From: Pontibacter silvestris
GTDB lineage: Bacteria > Bacteroidota > Bacteroidia > Cytophagales > Hymenobacteraceae
DNA length: 64,000 nucleotides
Assembly: GCF_020907275.1 (NCBI RefSeq)
Contig: NZ_JAJJWI010000020.1
Location: forward strand, 28,106-92,105
Reading direction: 5' to 3'
The position numbers and the translations under genes were made by a program. Below are positions 45,801 through 52,627 of this stretch, one piece after another (the stretch's first letter is position 1; every line of letters begins with the position of its first letter). Below the pieces are notes generated by a model. It ran no database searches, was not told where the DNA came from, and was given only the letters and a program-made list of their open reading frames with translations.

Positions 45801-46208
45801 GATGCTTTCGATGCATTTATCAACAACGATGACTACCTAAGCACAAGAAGAGGACAATATGCTGAACGTAATGCATCTTTAATGCCTTGGTTGAACCGTT
45901 TTGATGTAAGAATATTACAAGACATCTTTACTAACATTGGAGGCAAGCGCAATACACTTCAGTTAAGTGCAGACATCATGAATGTAGGTAACTTAATTAA
46001 TTCTAAGTGGGGCGTGCAACAAACTTTAAACAATGCCCAGAGCCTATTAAACGTTGAAAGCGTTTCTGCAGATGGTGTTCCTACTTTCTCAATGAGAACA
46101 GTTTCTGAAGGAGGCCAAACTGTATTACCAACAAAAGCATACAGAGATGTAACTACTACTGCAACCACTTGGTACATGCAGCTCGGAGTACGTTATATCT
46201 TCAACTAA
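42876..46208 (+). CDS. second Oar-like TonB-dependent outer membrane receptor
   Basis: 1110 aa from the ATG at 42876. The frame is open from 42735, but the signal peptide (MKKYLLTTLLMLLSVVGLHAQ) starts at 42876, and the promoter box lies between the two. Same architecture as the gene before it: regulatory-like domain (SINGSVRDPQGEALIGATV), plug (DAIEQVQVNIAPYDVRQSGF) and barrel, ending YMQLGVRYIFN. The two are clear paralogs from an old duplication and lie in tandem with separate promoters and terminators. Substrate unknown. Confidence 0.9.
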   Translation: MKKYLLTTLLMLLSVVGLHAQVTTSSINGSVRDPQGEALIGATVRATHQPSGTVYGTTTNTEGRFNIQNMRVGGPYSVEVSYIGYQTKTYSSINLQLGVPYQLEATLSESGTDLQEVIVTADQSSVFNAQKTGAATNVTTQQINTLPTISRSITDFTRLTPQANGNGFAGRDGRFNNVQIDGANFNNGFGLNTNPLPGGNSQPISLDAIEQVQVNIAPYDVRQSGFTGAGINAITRSGSNEFSGSVYGFYRNQDMTGGKVNGNEIDKGDDNSSKTYGFRLGGPIIKNKLFFFVNAEHTENKGTNPYAVNLWRPSENGVSDPDNNIARTTRADLEAVRNHLINVWGYDPGAYEGYARDNGSKSTNFLARIDWNISDKHKLAVRYNQVKGEAASLVNGSSGPNPRSSVNRVSSESIAFSKTMYNTENIVRSASAELNSTFSSRLSNQLLATYSRIQDTRTSPSEIFPMVDIWDGTGEYSNYMSFGYELFTYGNDVLNNNYSIIDNLTYLAGNHTITAGASFESQKFGNQYIRLGTSYYRYASVEDFLTTGTPNEVAPIMFGLTYPYEGQDTYAPIKLGTAGLYVQDKFTVNDRLDLTLGLRADMPIYMNDLTANPSIDDLELLDPDGNPKHYTTSEWPKSRVMLSPRIGFNYDAFGDGSLQLRGGTGFFTGRVPFVWLTNMPSNSGVIQNNVEPNGYDAVAGWIGDIRFNPDPYYWLNNTPASAANVFIKNPNAGVPTSFALVDRDFKMPKVWRTSIGADYTIPGTPLVATADLMYTKDINAAYQFGANRKAATTTLNYGGDSENDNREYYVSSSNAAYNDAVGANTGVVLTNTDKKGYSYNATVGLSLPARRGFYGSVYYTYTRAKDISGNPGSNASSAWGGSPSINNPNEQILYNSQYAIPHNIVANLSFRKEYINHLATTVSLFYNGSNQGRFSYTYASDLNKDGINADLLYVPNDVSNLNFVDKNGFTAQQQRDAFDAFINNDDYLSTRRGQYAERNASLMPWLNRFDVRILQDIFTNIGGKRNTLQLSADIMNVGNLINSKWGVQQTLNNAQSLLNVESVSADGVPTFSMRTVSEGGQTVLPTKAYRDVTTTATTWYMQLGVRYIFN

Positions 46209-46225
46209 TACAGTAAGTTTAAAAT

Positions 46226-46259
46226 AAAAAAGGGGAGCAGAAATCTGCTCCCCTTTTTT
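46226..46259 (+). terminator. intrinsic terminator after second TonB receptor
   Basis: Fifteen-bp perfect stem, core AGGGGAGCAG / CTGCTCCCCT (46226-46240 with 46245-46259), four-base loop, T-run. It can work in either direction. Confidence 0.9.
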
Positions 46260-46286
46260 ATTTGCCCTAAATCAGAAGTAAAAGTT

Positions 46287-46316
46287 TTTGTGATATAAAA
46301 TTTTATTCTATTTTTG
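46287..46316 (+). promoter_or_regulatory. promoter of tRNA-Ala
   Basis: TTTG (46287-46290), 18 bases, TATTTTTG (46309-46316), both exact to the Bacteroidota consensus; the tRNA begins 12 bases later. Confidence 0.8.
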
Positions 46317-46327
46317 TGCCACTCTAA

Positions 46328-46403
<76 letters not shown>

Positions 46404-46404
<1 letters not shown>

Positions 46405-46436
46405 AAGGCAAAGCAACACGCTTTGCCTTTTTTATT
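46404..46436 (+). terminator. intrinsic terminator after tRNA-Ala
   Basis: Stem AAAGGCAAAGC / GCTTTGCCTTT (46404-46414 with 46420-46430), five-base loop, T-run. Its 5' arm begins at the last A of CCA. Confidence 0.85.
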
Positions 46437-46586
46437 TATAAGCCTCCTTCTGACCAGAAGCAAGCACTACCACCAGCTTTTCCACTCCTGTACAGTTTAG
46501 GGTAGCTGTTAAAAGACATAATTGCAGCATCAAATAACTTATCTGAGATTATCAATAGGCCTTATTTTAGCTGTTTACAAATAATA

Positions 46587-47657
46587 TCAGGCTGTACGGC
46601 TTGTAGATTCCCGTACAATGAGGATAGGATCTAGCACAGTTTTTCCCGGCGGATTTTCATAAGCATTTACAGCTTTAAGCATTTTCAGGAAGAGTTCTGC
46701 GGCCTCCTCCCCCATTCGTACAGTCTGCTGGTCCATGGTCGATAGCCCTGGCGTTACAAGGGCCGCAAACGATTCATTAGCAAAGCCGATTACTCCTACC
46801 TCTTCAGGTACCTGTACCTGGTAAACTTTCAGCTGCTGCAGCACCCCCATAGCCGTAAAATCCTCCAGTGCAAAAACAGCATCAAAGCTTACTTTTTGCT
46901 CATACAATTTCTTTATGCACGCTCTCCCAAACTCAATCGAGAAATCGCCATACATAATAAGGCTCTCATCTACAGGCAGATTATAAAACTTCAAAGCCTC
47001 AGTATACCCTCTCAGTCGCTCTTTGAATATGTTGATGGTTTTAGAGGCTGTTATATGTACTATTCGTTTATAGCCCTGCTTAATCAGGTGCTCAGTAGCC
47101 AGAAATCCACCTTTATAATCATCAATCAACACAGCAGGTGCTCCTAAGATCTCAGGTGCCCGGTCGAAAAACAGCAGTGGAATATTTCGCTTTTTAATTT
47201 CGGCAAAGTGCTCATATGTCTCCGTTTCCTTTGCCACAGAGGCTATAATACCATCTACCCTAGATTGCAGAAACGTACCGACTCCTTTAGCCTCCTGCTC
47301 AAAAGACTCATTAGACTGATACAATAATATGCTATAGCCGTTCTCGTTCATGATCCGCTCAATACCATGTACTACCGAACTAAAAAAGCTTACATCCAGG
47401 CTAGGCACTACAACACCAACCACTTTGGTATAGCCCGACCTTAAGGAGGAAGCTAATTTATTTTGCCGGTAATTAAGCCGCTGCGCTGTCTCCCGGACAG
47501 CTTCCTTGGTAGCCGTACTTATAGCCGGATGATCGTTTAAAGCTCTGGCAACAGTTGAAAACGAAATGTTCAACTCCCTGGCAATATCATTTATAGTCGT
47601 TCTCTTCAATACACTAGACCATTTAATTTCTGCTAAGACAGTTTTAAAAGATGTCAT
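46587..47657 (-). CDS. LacI-family transcriptional regulator, probable xylose regulator
   Basis: 356 aa. The N-terminal helix-turn-helix is TTINDIARELNISFSTVARALN (about residues 20-42) with the hinge helix NKLASSLRSG, followed by a periplasmic-binding-type sugar domain (VVGVVVPSLDVSFFSSVVHG). Divergent from xylB-xylA, so it most likely controls them in response to xylose or a relative. The open frame begins with TTG at 47660 followed by ATG at 47657, which I take as the start. A 14-bp inverted repeat lies in its own leader. Confidence 0.87.
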   Translation of the reverse strand: MTSFKTVLAEIKWSSVLKRTTINDIARELNISFSTVARALNDHPAISTATKEAVRETAQRLNYRQNKLASSLRSGYTKVVGVVVPSLDVSFFSSVVHGIERIMNENGYSILLYQSNESFEQEAKGVGTFLQSRVDGIIASVAKETETYEHFAEIKKRNIPLLFFDRAPEILGAPAVLIDDYKGGFLATEHLIKQGYKRIVHITASKTINIFKERLRGYTEALKFYNLPVDESLIMYGDFSIEFGRACIKKLYEQKVSFDAVFALEDFTAMGVLQQLKVYQVQVPEEVGVIGFANESFAALVTPGLSTMDQQTVRMGEEAAELFLKMLKAVNAYENPPGKTVLDPILIVRESTSRTA

Positions 47658-47679
47658 CAAACCTGTCTTCGCTAATAAT

Positions 47680-47715
47680 ATTTCAGCAACTCAAAGTACA
47701 CTGAGTTGCTGAAAT
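47680..47715. promoter_or_regulatory. 14-bp inverted repeat upstream of LacI-family gene
   Basis: ATTTCAGCAACTCA (47680-47693) and its perfect inverse (47702-47715) flank eight bases. It lies 22 bases before the regulator start. On the minus strand the loop carries GTACTTTG, close to a -7 box. It may be an autoregulatory operator or a leader hairpin. Confidence 0.5.
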
Positions 47716-47764
47716 TAAAGAATATTTTAACTAACAGTTGTTTTTATAAGAAAAACTTCTCTAA

Positions 47765-47786
47765 TTTATGCCAACGTTGGCATAAA
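47765..47786. promoter_or_regulatory. 22-bp perfect palindromic operator candidate for xyl genes
   Basis: A fully symmetric sequence with core ATGCCAACGTTGGCAT lies between the divergent LacI-family regulator and xylB. The central CG flanked by inverted half-sites is the layout of LacI-family operators. It is 76 bases before xylB and 107 before the regulator. Confidence 0.75.
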
Positions 47787-47862
47787 ATCAAAAGCAACCG
47801 TAAAAGAATATAAAAAGGTACACTCTCTAAATTATAAAAGAAGTAGCCCGAACGACTTAAAT

Positions 47863-49347
47863 ATGTTATTACTTGGAATAGACATAGGCACGTCATCTAT
47901 AAAGGTGTCGGTAGTTGACTCAGAAACACAGAAGAGTGTTGCTTCAGCGCAATATCCTGATAAAGAGACAGCAATCATCTCAAACAAACCAGGGTGGGCA
48001 GAGCAATCGCCTGACATGTGGTGGGAACATGCACAGCAGGCTATATTACGTGCAAACGCAAGTGGTAAATACAGCCCTAAAGACATTGGCGCTGTAGGTA
48101 TTGCTTACCAGATGCACGGCCTAGTGGTGGTAGATAAAGACCAGCAGGTACTGCGCGATTCCATTATCTGGTGCGACAGCCGAGCCGTGGAAATCGGGAA
48201 CGAAGCTTTTGAGAAGATCGGGCAGGAAAGGAGCTTATCGCATTTGCTTAACTCTCCAGGTAATTTTACAGCTTCTAAACTGGCTTGGATAAAAGCAAAC
48301 GAGCCCGAAACCTTTAGCAAAATCCACCGCCTTATGCTGCCAGGAGACTTTATATCGATGAAGCTAACAGGTGAGATTACGACAAGTACCTCAGCTTTAT
48401 CAGAAGGAGTGTTCTGGGACTTTAAGAGCGATAATGTATCGGAAGATATCCTTAAGTACTTTGGTTTTGAAAAGGAGCTTATTCCGGAGGTACGTCCTTT
48501 ATTCTCCCCTCACGGAGAGTTGAAATCAGAAGTAGCAGAGGCCTTATCATTAAAAGCAGGCATACCGGTTACCTATAAGTCCGGAGACCAGCCTAACAAT
48601 GCTTTGTCACTTAATGTGTTGCAACCGGGAGAAGTAGCGGCTACAGCAGGCACATCAGGTGTTATTTATGGTGTAAGCGATCAACTTACTTATGACCCTC
48701 AGTCGCGGGTAAACACGTTTGCACACGTAAACTATGCTGGTGACAAGAAACGGCTTGGTGTACTGCTTTGCATCAACGGCACAGGCATACTTAACAGTTG
48801 GGCAAAGCATAACATTGGTACTGAAGAAACTTACCCGTCTATGAACATGGCCGCCCAAAAGGTAAAAGTAGGCAGCAACGGCTTAAGAATCCTGCCATTC
48901 GGCAACGGTGCTGAAAGGATGCTCAATAACAAAATAGTCGGCGCACATTTCCACAACATCGACCTGAACCTGCACACTAAAGCACATATTTTCAGAGCAG
49001 TGCAGGAAGGTATAGCCTTTGCCTTCCGGTATGGTCTGGACATTATGCGCGAGAATGGCATGGAGCCTAAAGTAATCAGGGCAGGGAACGCAAACCTTTT
49101 CCAGAGCGAACTGTTTGCCGAAGCCTTTGTGAATGCCACTCACGTTCCGGTTGAGTTGTACCAAAACGACGGAAGCGTAGGCGCCGCACTGGGAGCTGGT
49201 ATAGGTGTAAAAGCATTTGCCTCTGCCAATGAAGCATTCAACAACTTTCAGCCGGTTAAACTGATAGAGCCAAAGGCAATAGACCAGTATGAACCTATTT
49301 ACCAGGAGTGGAAAGAACTACTGTTAAAGCAATTAGACAGAAAATAA
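47863..49347 (+). CDS. xylB: xylulokinase
   Basis: 494 aa FGGY carbohydrate kinase. The N-terminal phosphate loop is GIDIGTSSIK at 5-14, with substrate-contact MHGLVVVD and the catalytic-region GDQPNNALS, and ATAGTSG nearby. It phosphorylates D-xylulose. xylA follows by 29 bases, so it is the second step of the same pathway and D-xylulose is the clear substrate. Confidence 0.95.
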   Translation: MLLLGIDIGTSSIKVSVVDSETQKSVASAQYPDKETAIISNKPGWAEQSPDMWWEHAQQAILRANASGKYSPKDIGAVGIAYQMHGLVVVDKDQQVLRDSIIWCDSRAVEIGNEAFEKIGQERSLSHLLNSPGNFTASKLAWIKANEPETFSKIHRLMLPGDFISMKLTGEITTSTSALSEGVFWDFKSDNVSEDILKYFGFEKELIPEVRPLFSPHGELKSEVAEALSLKAGIPVTYKSGDQPNNALSLNVLQPGEVAATAGTSGVIYGVSDQLTYDPQSRVNTFAHVNYAGDKKRLGVLLCINGTGILNSWAKHNIGTEETYPSMNMAAQKVKVGSNGLRILPFGNGAERMLNNKIVGAHFHNIDLNLHTKAHIFRAVQEGIAFAFRYGLDIMRENGMEPKVIRAGNANLFQSELFAEAFVNATHVPVELYQNDGSVGAALGAGIGVKAFASANEAFNNFQPVKLIEPKAIDQYEPIYQEWKELLLKQLDRK

Positions 49348-49376
49348 ATCAAAAATAAATTAACACAACATCAGCT

Positions 49377-50708
49377 ATGGCAAGCCCATTATTAGGAGAA
49401 AAAGAATTTTTTAAAGGAATAGGTAAGATCAAATATGAAGGTCTGGAATCGGATAATCCGTTAGCGTACCGTTGGTATGACGAAAACAAAGTTGTTGCCG
49501 GCAAAACAATGAAAGAGCACCTGCGTTTTGCAGTTGCTTACTGGCACTCTTTCAATGCCAATGGTTCTGACCCATTCGGAGGCCCAACACTTCACTTCCC
49601 TTGGGATGAAAAGTCAGACGTAATTGAGCGCGCAAAGGATAAGATGGACGCAGCTTTTGAGTTCATCACTAAAATGAACCTGCCATACTACTGCTTCCAC
49701 GATGTGGACCTGATAGATTACGGCAACGACATTAAAGAGAATGAAAGTCGCCTGCAGACTATTACAGAGTATGCCAAGCAGAAGCAGGAAGCAAGCGGCG
49801 TGAAACTATTGTGGGGAACAGCTAACGTATTCTCTCATAGCCGCTATATGAACGGTGCCTCTACTAACCCTGATTTCCATGTGTTAACGCACGCAGGTGC
49901 TCAGGTAAAAGCAGCTCTGGATGCTACCATTGCGCTAAACGGCGAGAACTACGTATTCTGGGGAGGTCGTGAAGGTTATATGACACTTCTGAACACTAAC
50001 ATGAAGCGTGAGCAAGAGCACCTGGCTAGGTTCCTGCATACGGCGAAAGACTACGCACGCAAGCAAGGCTTTAAAGGTACGTTCTTTATTGAGCCTAAGC
50101 CAATGGAGCCTACCAAGCACCAGTACGACTATGACTCTGCAACTGTTATTGGCTTCCTGCAGAAGTACGACCTGCTGAACGACTTCAAGATAAACATTGA
50201 AGTAAACCATGCAACACTAGCCGGCCACACGTTCCAGCACGAATTACAGGTAGCGGCCAATGCAGGAATGCTGGGCTCTATTGATGCTAACCGTGGCGAC
50301 TATCAGAACGGTTGGGATACTGACCAGTTCCCGAACGACATAAATGAACTGACAGAAGCTATGCTTATTATTTTAGAAGCTGGCGGACTACAGGGAGGCG
50401 GCACTAACTTCGATGCCAAAATCAGAAGAAACTCTACTGACCCTGCCGATTTATTCTACGCGCATGTTGGTGGTGTAGACACTTTTGCCAGAGCACTTGT
50501 TACAGCAGACAACATCCTGCAGAAGTCAGACTACAAGAAAATCCGTGAAGACCGCTATGCTTCTTTTGACAGTGGAAAAGGTAAAGAATTCGAAGAAGGC
50601 AAGTTAACACTGGAAGATCTGCGTGCTTATGCCATCGAAAACGGTGAGCCAGAACTGAAAAGCGGCAGACAGGAATACCTGGAAAACCTGATCAACAGAT
50701 ATATCTAA
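49377..50708 (+). CDS. xylA: xylose isomerase
   Basis: 443 aa. Metal and catalytic residues are visible: His108 and Asp111 in FHDVDLI, Glu239/Lys241 in [15 protein letters not shown], Glu275 and His278 in [11 protein letters not shown]. Converts D-xylose to D-xylulose. It follows xylB. No xylose transporter or xylosidase is adjacent. Confidence 0.97.
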   Translation: MASPLLGEKEFFKGIGKIKYEGLESDNPLAYRWYDENKVVAGKTMKEHLRFAVAYWHSFNANGSDPFGGPTLHFPWDEKSDVIERAKDKMDAAFEFITKMNLPYYCFHDVDLIDYGNDIKENESRLQTITEYAKQKQEASGVKLLWGTANVFSHSRYMNGASTNPDFHVLTHAGAQVKAALDATIALNGENYVFWGGREGYMTLLNTNMKREQEHLARFLHTAKDYARKQGFKGTFFIEPKPMEPTKHQYDYDSATVIGFLQKYDLLNDFKINIEVNHATLAGHTFQHELQVAANAGMLGSIDANRGDYQNGWDTDQFPNDINELTEAMLIILEAGGLQGGGTNFDAKIRRNSTDPADLFYAHVGGVDTFARALVTADNILQKSDYKKIREDRYASFDSGKGKEFEEGKLTLEDLRAYAIENGEPELKSGRQEYLENLINRYI

Positions 50709-50758
50709 GGAGCATTCCTGATTAAACTAAACAATTCTCATAAATTAGATACATTAAG

Positions 50759-50787
50759 AAGCTGGGCATTTGCTCAGCTTTTTTTTA
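50759..50787 (+). terminator. intrinsic terminator of xylBA
   Basis: Stem AAGCTGGG / CTCAGCTT (50759-50766 with 50773-50780), one G-T pair, followed by a long T-run. Confidence 0.85.
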
Positions 50788-51234
50788 TGCTGTTCAATTG
50801 TGAAACTTATTGTCTTTCAATCACTCGACGCTAAAAGCTCCTGCTATAGAATGCTTTTAAAGTTTCGTATGAGTTATCAAACGGATTGAAAGCATTGCCC
50901 GTTTCCCGTGAGACTTCTCAATAGTTCCGGGTATTGCGAGAGCAGCCCCATAAGATAAGGAACGAGACAGAGGACCTCTCCCCTAACAGAAGTGCTAAAC
51001 GGGAAAAGAGTCTTCGATGATCTGGAGCGCACAAAACAGGCACAACAATACTATAATAAGTAAGATACCACTGAATGAACTATAGCTACAGGAGCTCAAA
51101 TAAATATTATCTATGTCAGCCAATACCTCAAAAATTCTATTGCGAAAAAGAACTTAGCCTTCTATAATTTGTTATACAGCAATACTTTAAAATTATGCGC
51201 CTATACAACTGTACAATTAAAAAGCGTTGCATAG
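50788..51234. other. gene-free spacer after xylA with possible structured segment
   Basis: No open frame of protein character on either strand. Bases about 50885-51045 are clearly less A/T-rich than the rest and contain several small inverted repeats: CCCGTTT with AAACGGG (near 50909 and 50997), TCTCAATA with TATT-GC-GAGA, and AGAGGACCTCT. This could be a small RNA or a decayed sequence; I do not recognise 6S, RNase P, SRP or tmRNA motifs. Confidence 0.35.
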
Positions 51235-51240
51235 TTGTAT
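51203..51240. repeat. 8-bp inverted repeat over the TlpA promoter
   Basis: ATACAACT (51203-51210) pairs with AGTTGTAT (51233-51240), the right arm covering the -33 TTG. It may be an operator; a weak, A/T-rich site. Confidence 0.35.
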
Positions 51241-51265
51241 CATAAGCATTAATAACTAACTTTTG
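51235..51265 (+). promoter_or_regulatory. promoter of TlpA-like gene
   Basis: TTG (51235-51237), 20 bases, AACTTTTG (51258-51265), one mismatch to TAnnTTTG. The ATG at 51263 overlaps this box, which supports the later start at 51302. Confidence 0.6.
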
Positions 51266-51301
51266 CTGTTAAAGCATTTCGTATCTCAACAACAAAACAT
51301 A

Positions 51302-52435
51302 ATGAAGAAGATTCTTTTAACCGCTTTGCTGATATCTCCCATCATGGTATTTGCCCAGACTGGTAGCTACACCTTAAAGGGTAAAGTTGGCAGCTTAAAC
51401 TCACCGGCAAAAGCTTACTTAATTCAGGCTGCGGAGAACGGTCGCCAAACAGATTCAGCTATGGTTAAGAATGGCGCTTTTGAATTTAAGGGCACTGTTA
51501 ACAGTCCTCGCAAAGCTATGCTGGTGCTGGACCACAAAGGAGGCGGACTGGAATCTTTAAGGCAAGGCGCTGACGTGCTGGAAGTTTACCTTGAGAAAGG
51601 AACTATATCCTTTACCAGCCCTGATTCAGTGGCAAAAGCTAAGTTTACTGGTTCTAAGCTTAATGCAGATAATCAGAAACTAAGAGAGACACTGAAACCG
51701 ATTCAGGATAAGGCGCAGAGCCTGATGGCAGAGTATAGGTCTGCACCAGCTGCGCAACAACAGTCAGAGGCTTTCCAGGCAGAGTATGCTGACAGATACC
51801 AGGTAATTGTAGAGGAGCAAAATCAGATTTTAGAGAAATTTATCAAAGCAAACCCTCAAACATTAGTCAGCTTGGATGCTCTGGTATCATTGGGTGGAGC
51901 AGCACCTGAATATTCAGAAGTAGCTCCTCTGTTTAACTCACTTTCTGCTGAGGTAAAAAACAGCGAAGTAGGCAAGCAATATGGTCAGGCTCTTGATAAA
52001 CTGAAAGTAACTGCACTCGGTGCTACGGCTCCTGACTTTACACAAAACACGCCGGAAGGTAAACCAGTAAAGCTATCGGATTTTAAAGGGAAATATGTTC
52101 TAATTGACTTTTGGGCGAGCTGGTGCGGGCCATGCCGCCAGGAAAATCCTAATGTTGTGAAAGTCTACAATCAATATAAAGATAAGAACTTCACAATTCT
52201 GGGCGTATCTCTCGATAATGAGAAAGGCCGTGAGGCATGGCTTAAGGCAATTAATGACGACCAGTTAACCTGGACACAGGTCTCTGACCTGCAGTACTGG
52301 CGCAATGAAGTTGCTCTGCAGTATGGGGTACAGTCCATACCACAGAACTTCCTGATTGACCCGAACGGTAAAATTATTGCAAAGAACTTAAGAGGAGAGG
52401 CACTTGGTGACAAGCTGGCTGAACTAATAAAATAG
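51302..52435 (+). CDS. TlpA-like thiol-disulfide oxidoreductase
   Basis: 377 aa exported protein. Signal peptide 1-19 (MKKILLTALLISPIMVFAQ) starts at the ATG at 51302; the frame is open from 51263 but that ATG lies in the promoter. The N-terminal 100 residues form a DUF4369-like beta domain, followed by a helical linker, then an AhpC/TSA thioredoxin domain with the redox motif WCGPC (Cys275, Cys278) and a cis-Pro in SIPQNF. It acts in the periplasm and can receive electrons from the next gene's product, DsbD. Confidence 0.9.
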   Translation: MKKILLTALLISPIMVFAQTGSYTLKGKVGSLNSPAKAYLIQAAENGRQTDSAMVKNGAFEFKGTVNSPRKAMLVLDHKGGGLESLRQGADVLEVYLEKGTISFTSPDSVAKAKFTGSKLNADNQKLRETLKPIQDKAQSLMAEYRSAPAAQQQSEAFQAEYADRYQVIVEEQNQILEKFIKANPQTLVSLDALVSLGGAAPEYSEVAPLFNSLSAEVKNSEVGKQYGQALDKLKVTALGATAPDFTQNTPEGKPVKLSDFKGKYVLIDFWASWCGPCRQENPNVVKVYNQYKDKNFTILGVSLDNEKGREAWLKAINDDQLTWTQVSDLQYWRNEVALQYGVQSIPQNFLIDPNGKIIAKNLRGEALGDKLAELIK

Positions 52436-52460
52436 CAACTTGCAACGTACATTAGTAACA

Positions 52461-52503
52461 GAAAGCACTTTCTCTTCTTCAGAGGAAGTGCTTTCTTCTT
52501 TAC
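52461..52503 (+). terminator. intrinsic terminator after TlpA-like gene
   Basis: Fifteen-bp stem (52461-52475 with 52481-52495, one G-T pair), core GAAAGCACTT, then TTCTTTACTT. Confidence 0.8.
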
Positions 52504-52627
52504 TTGTTTTAATGATGTTATGTAGCTATTTTAAAAGCTTTGCCAGCCACGAGTTTAAGCAAGATTAGCCTGTGTTATCATTATTAACTAATTTCGCCAA
52601 ATTGAATTATTACTTCGATAAAGCATC

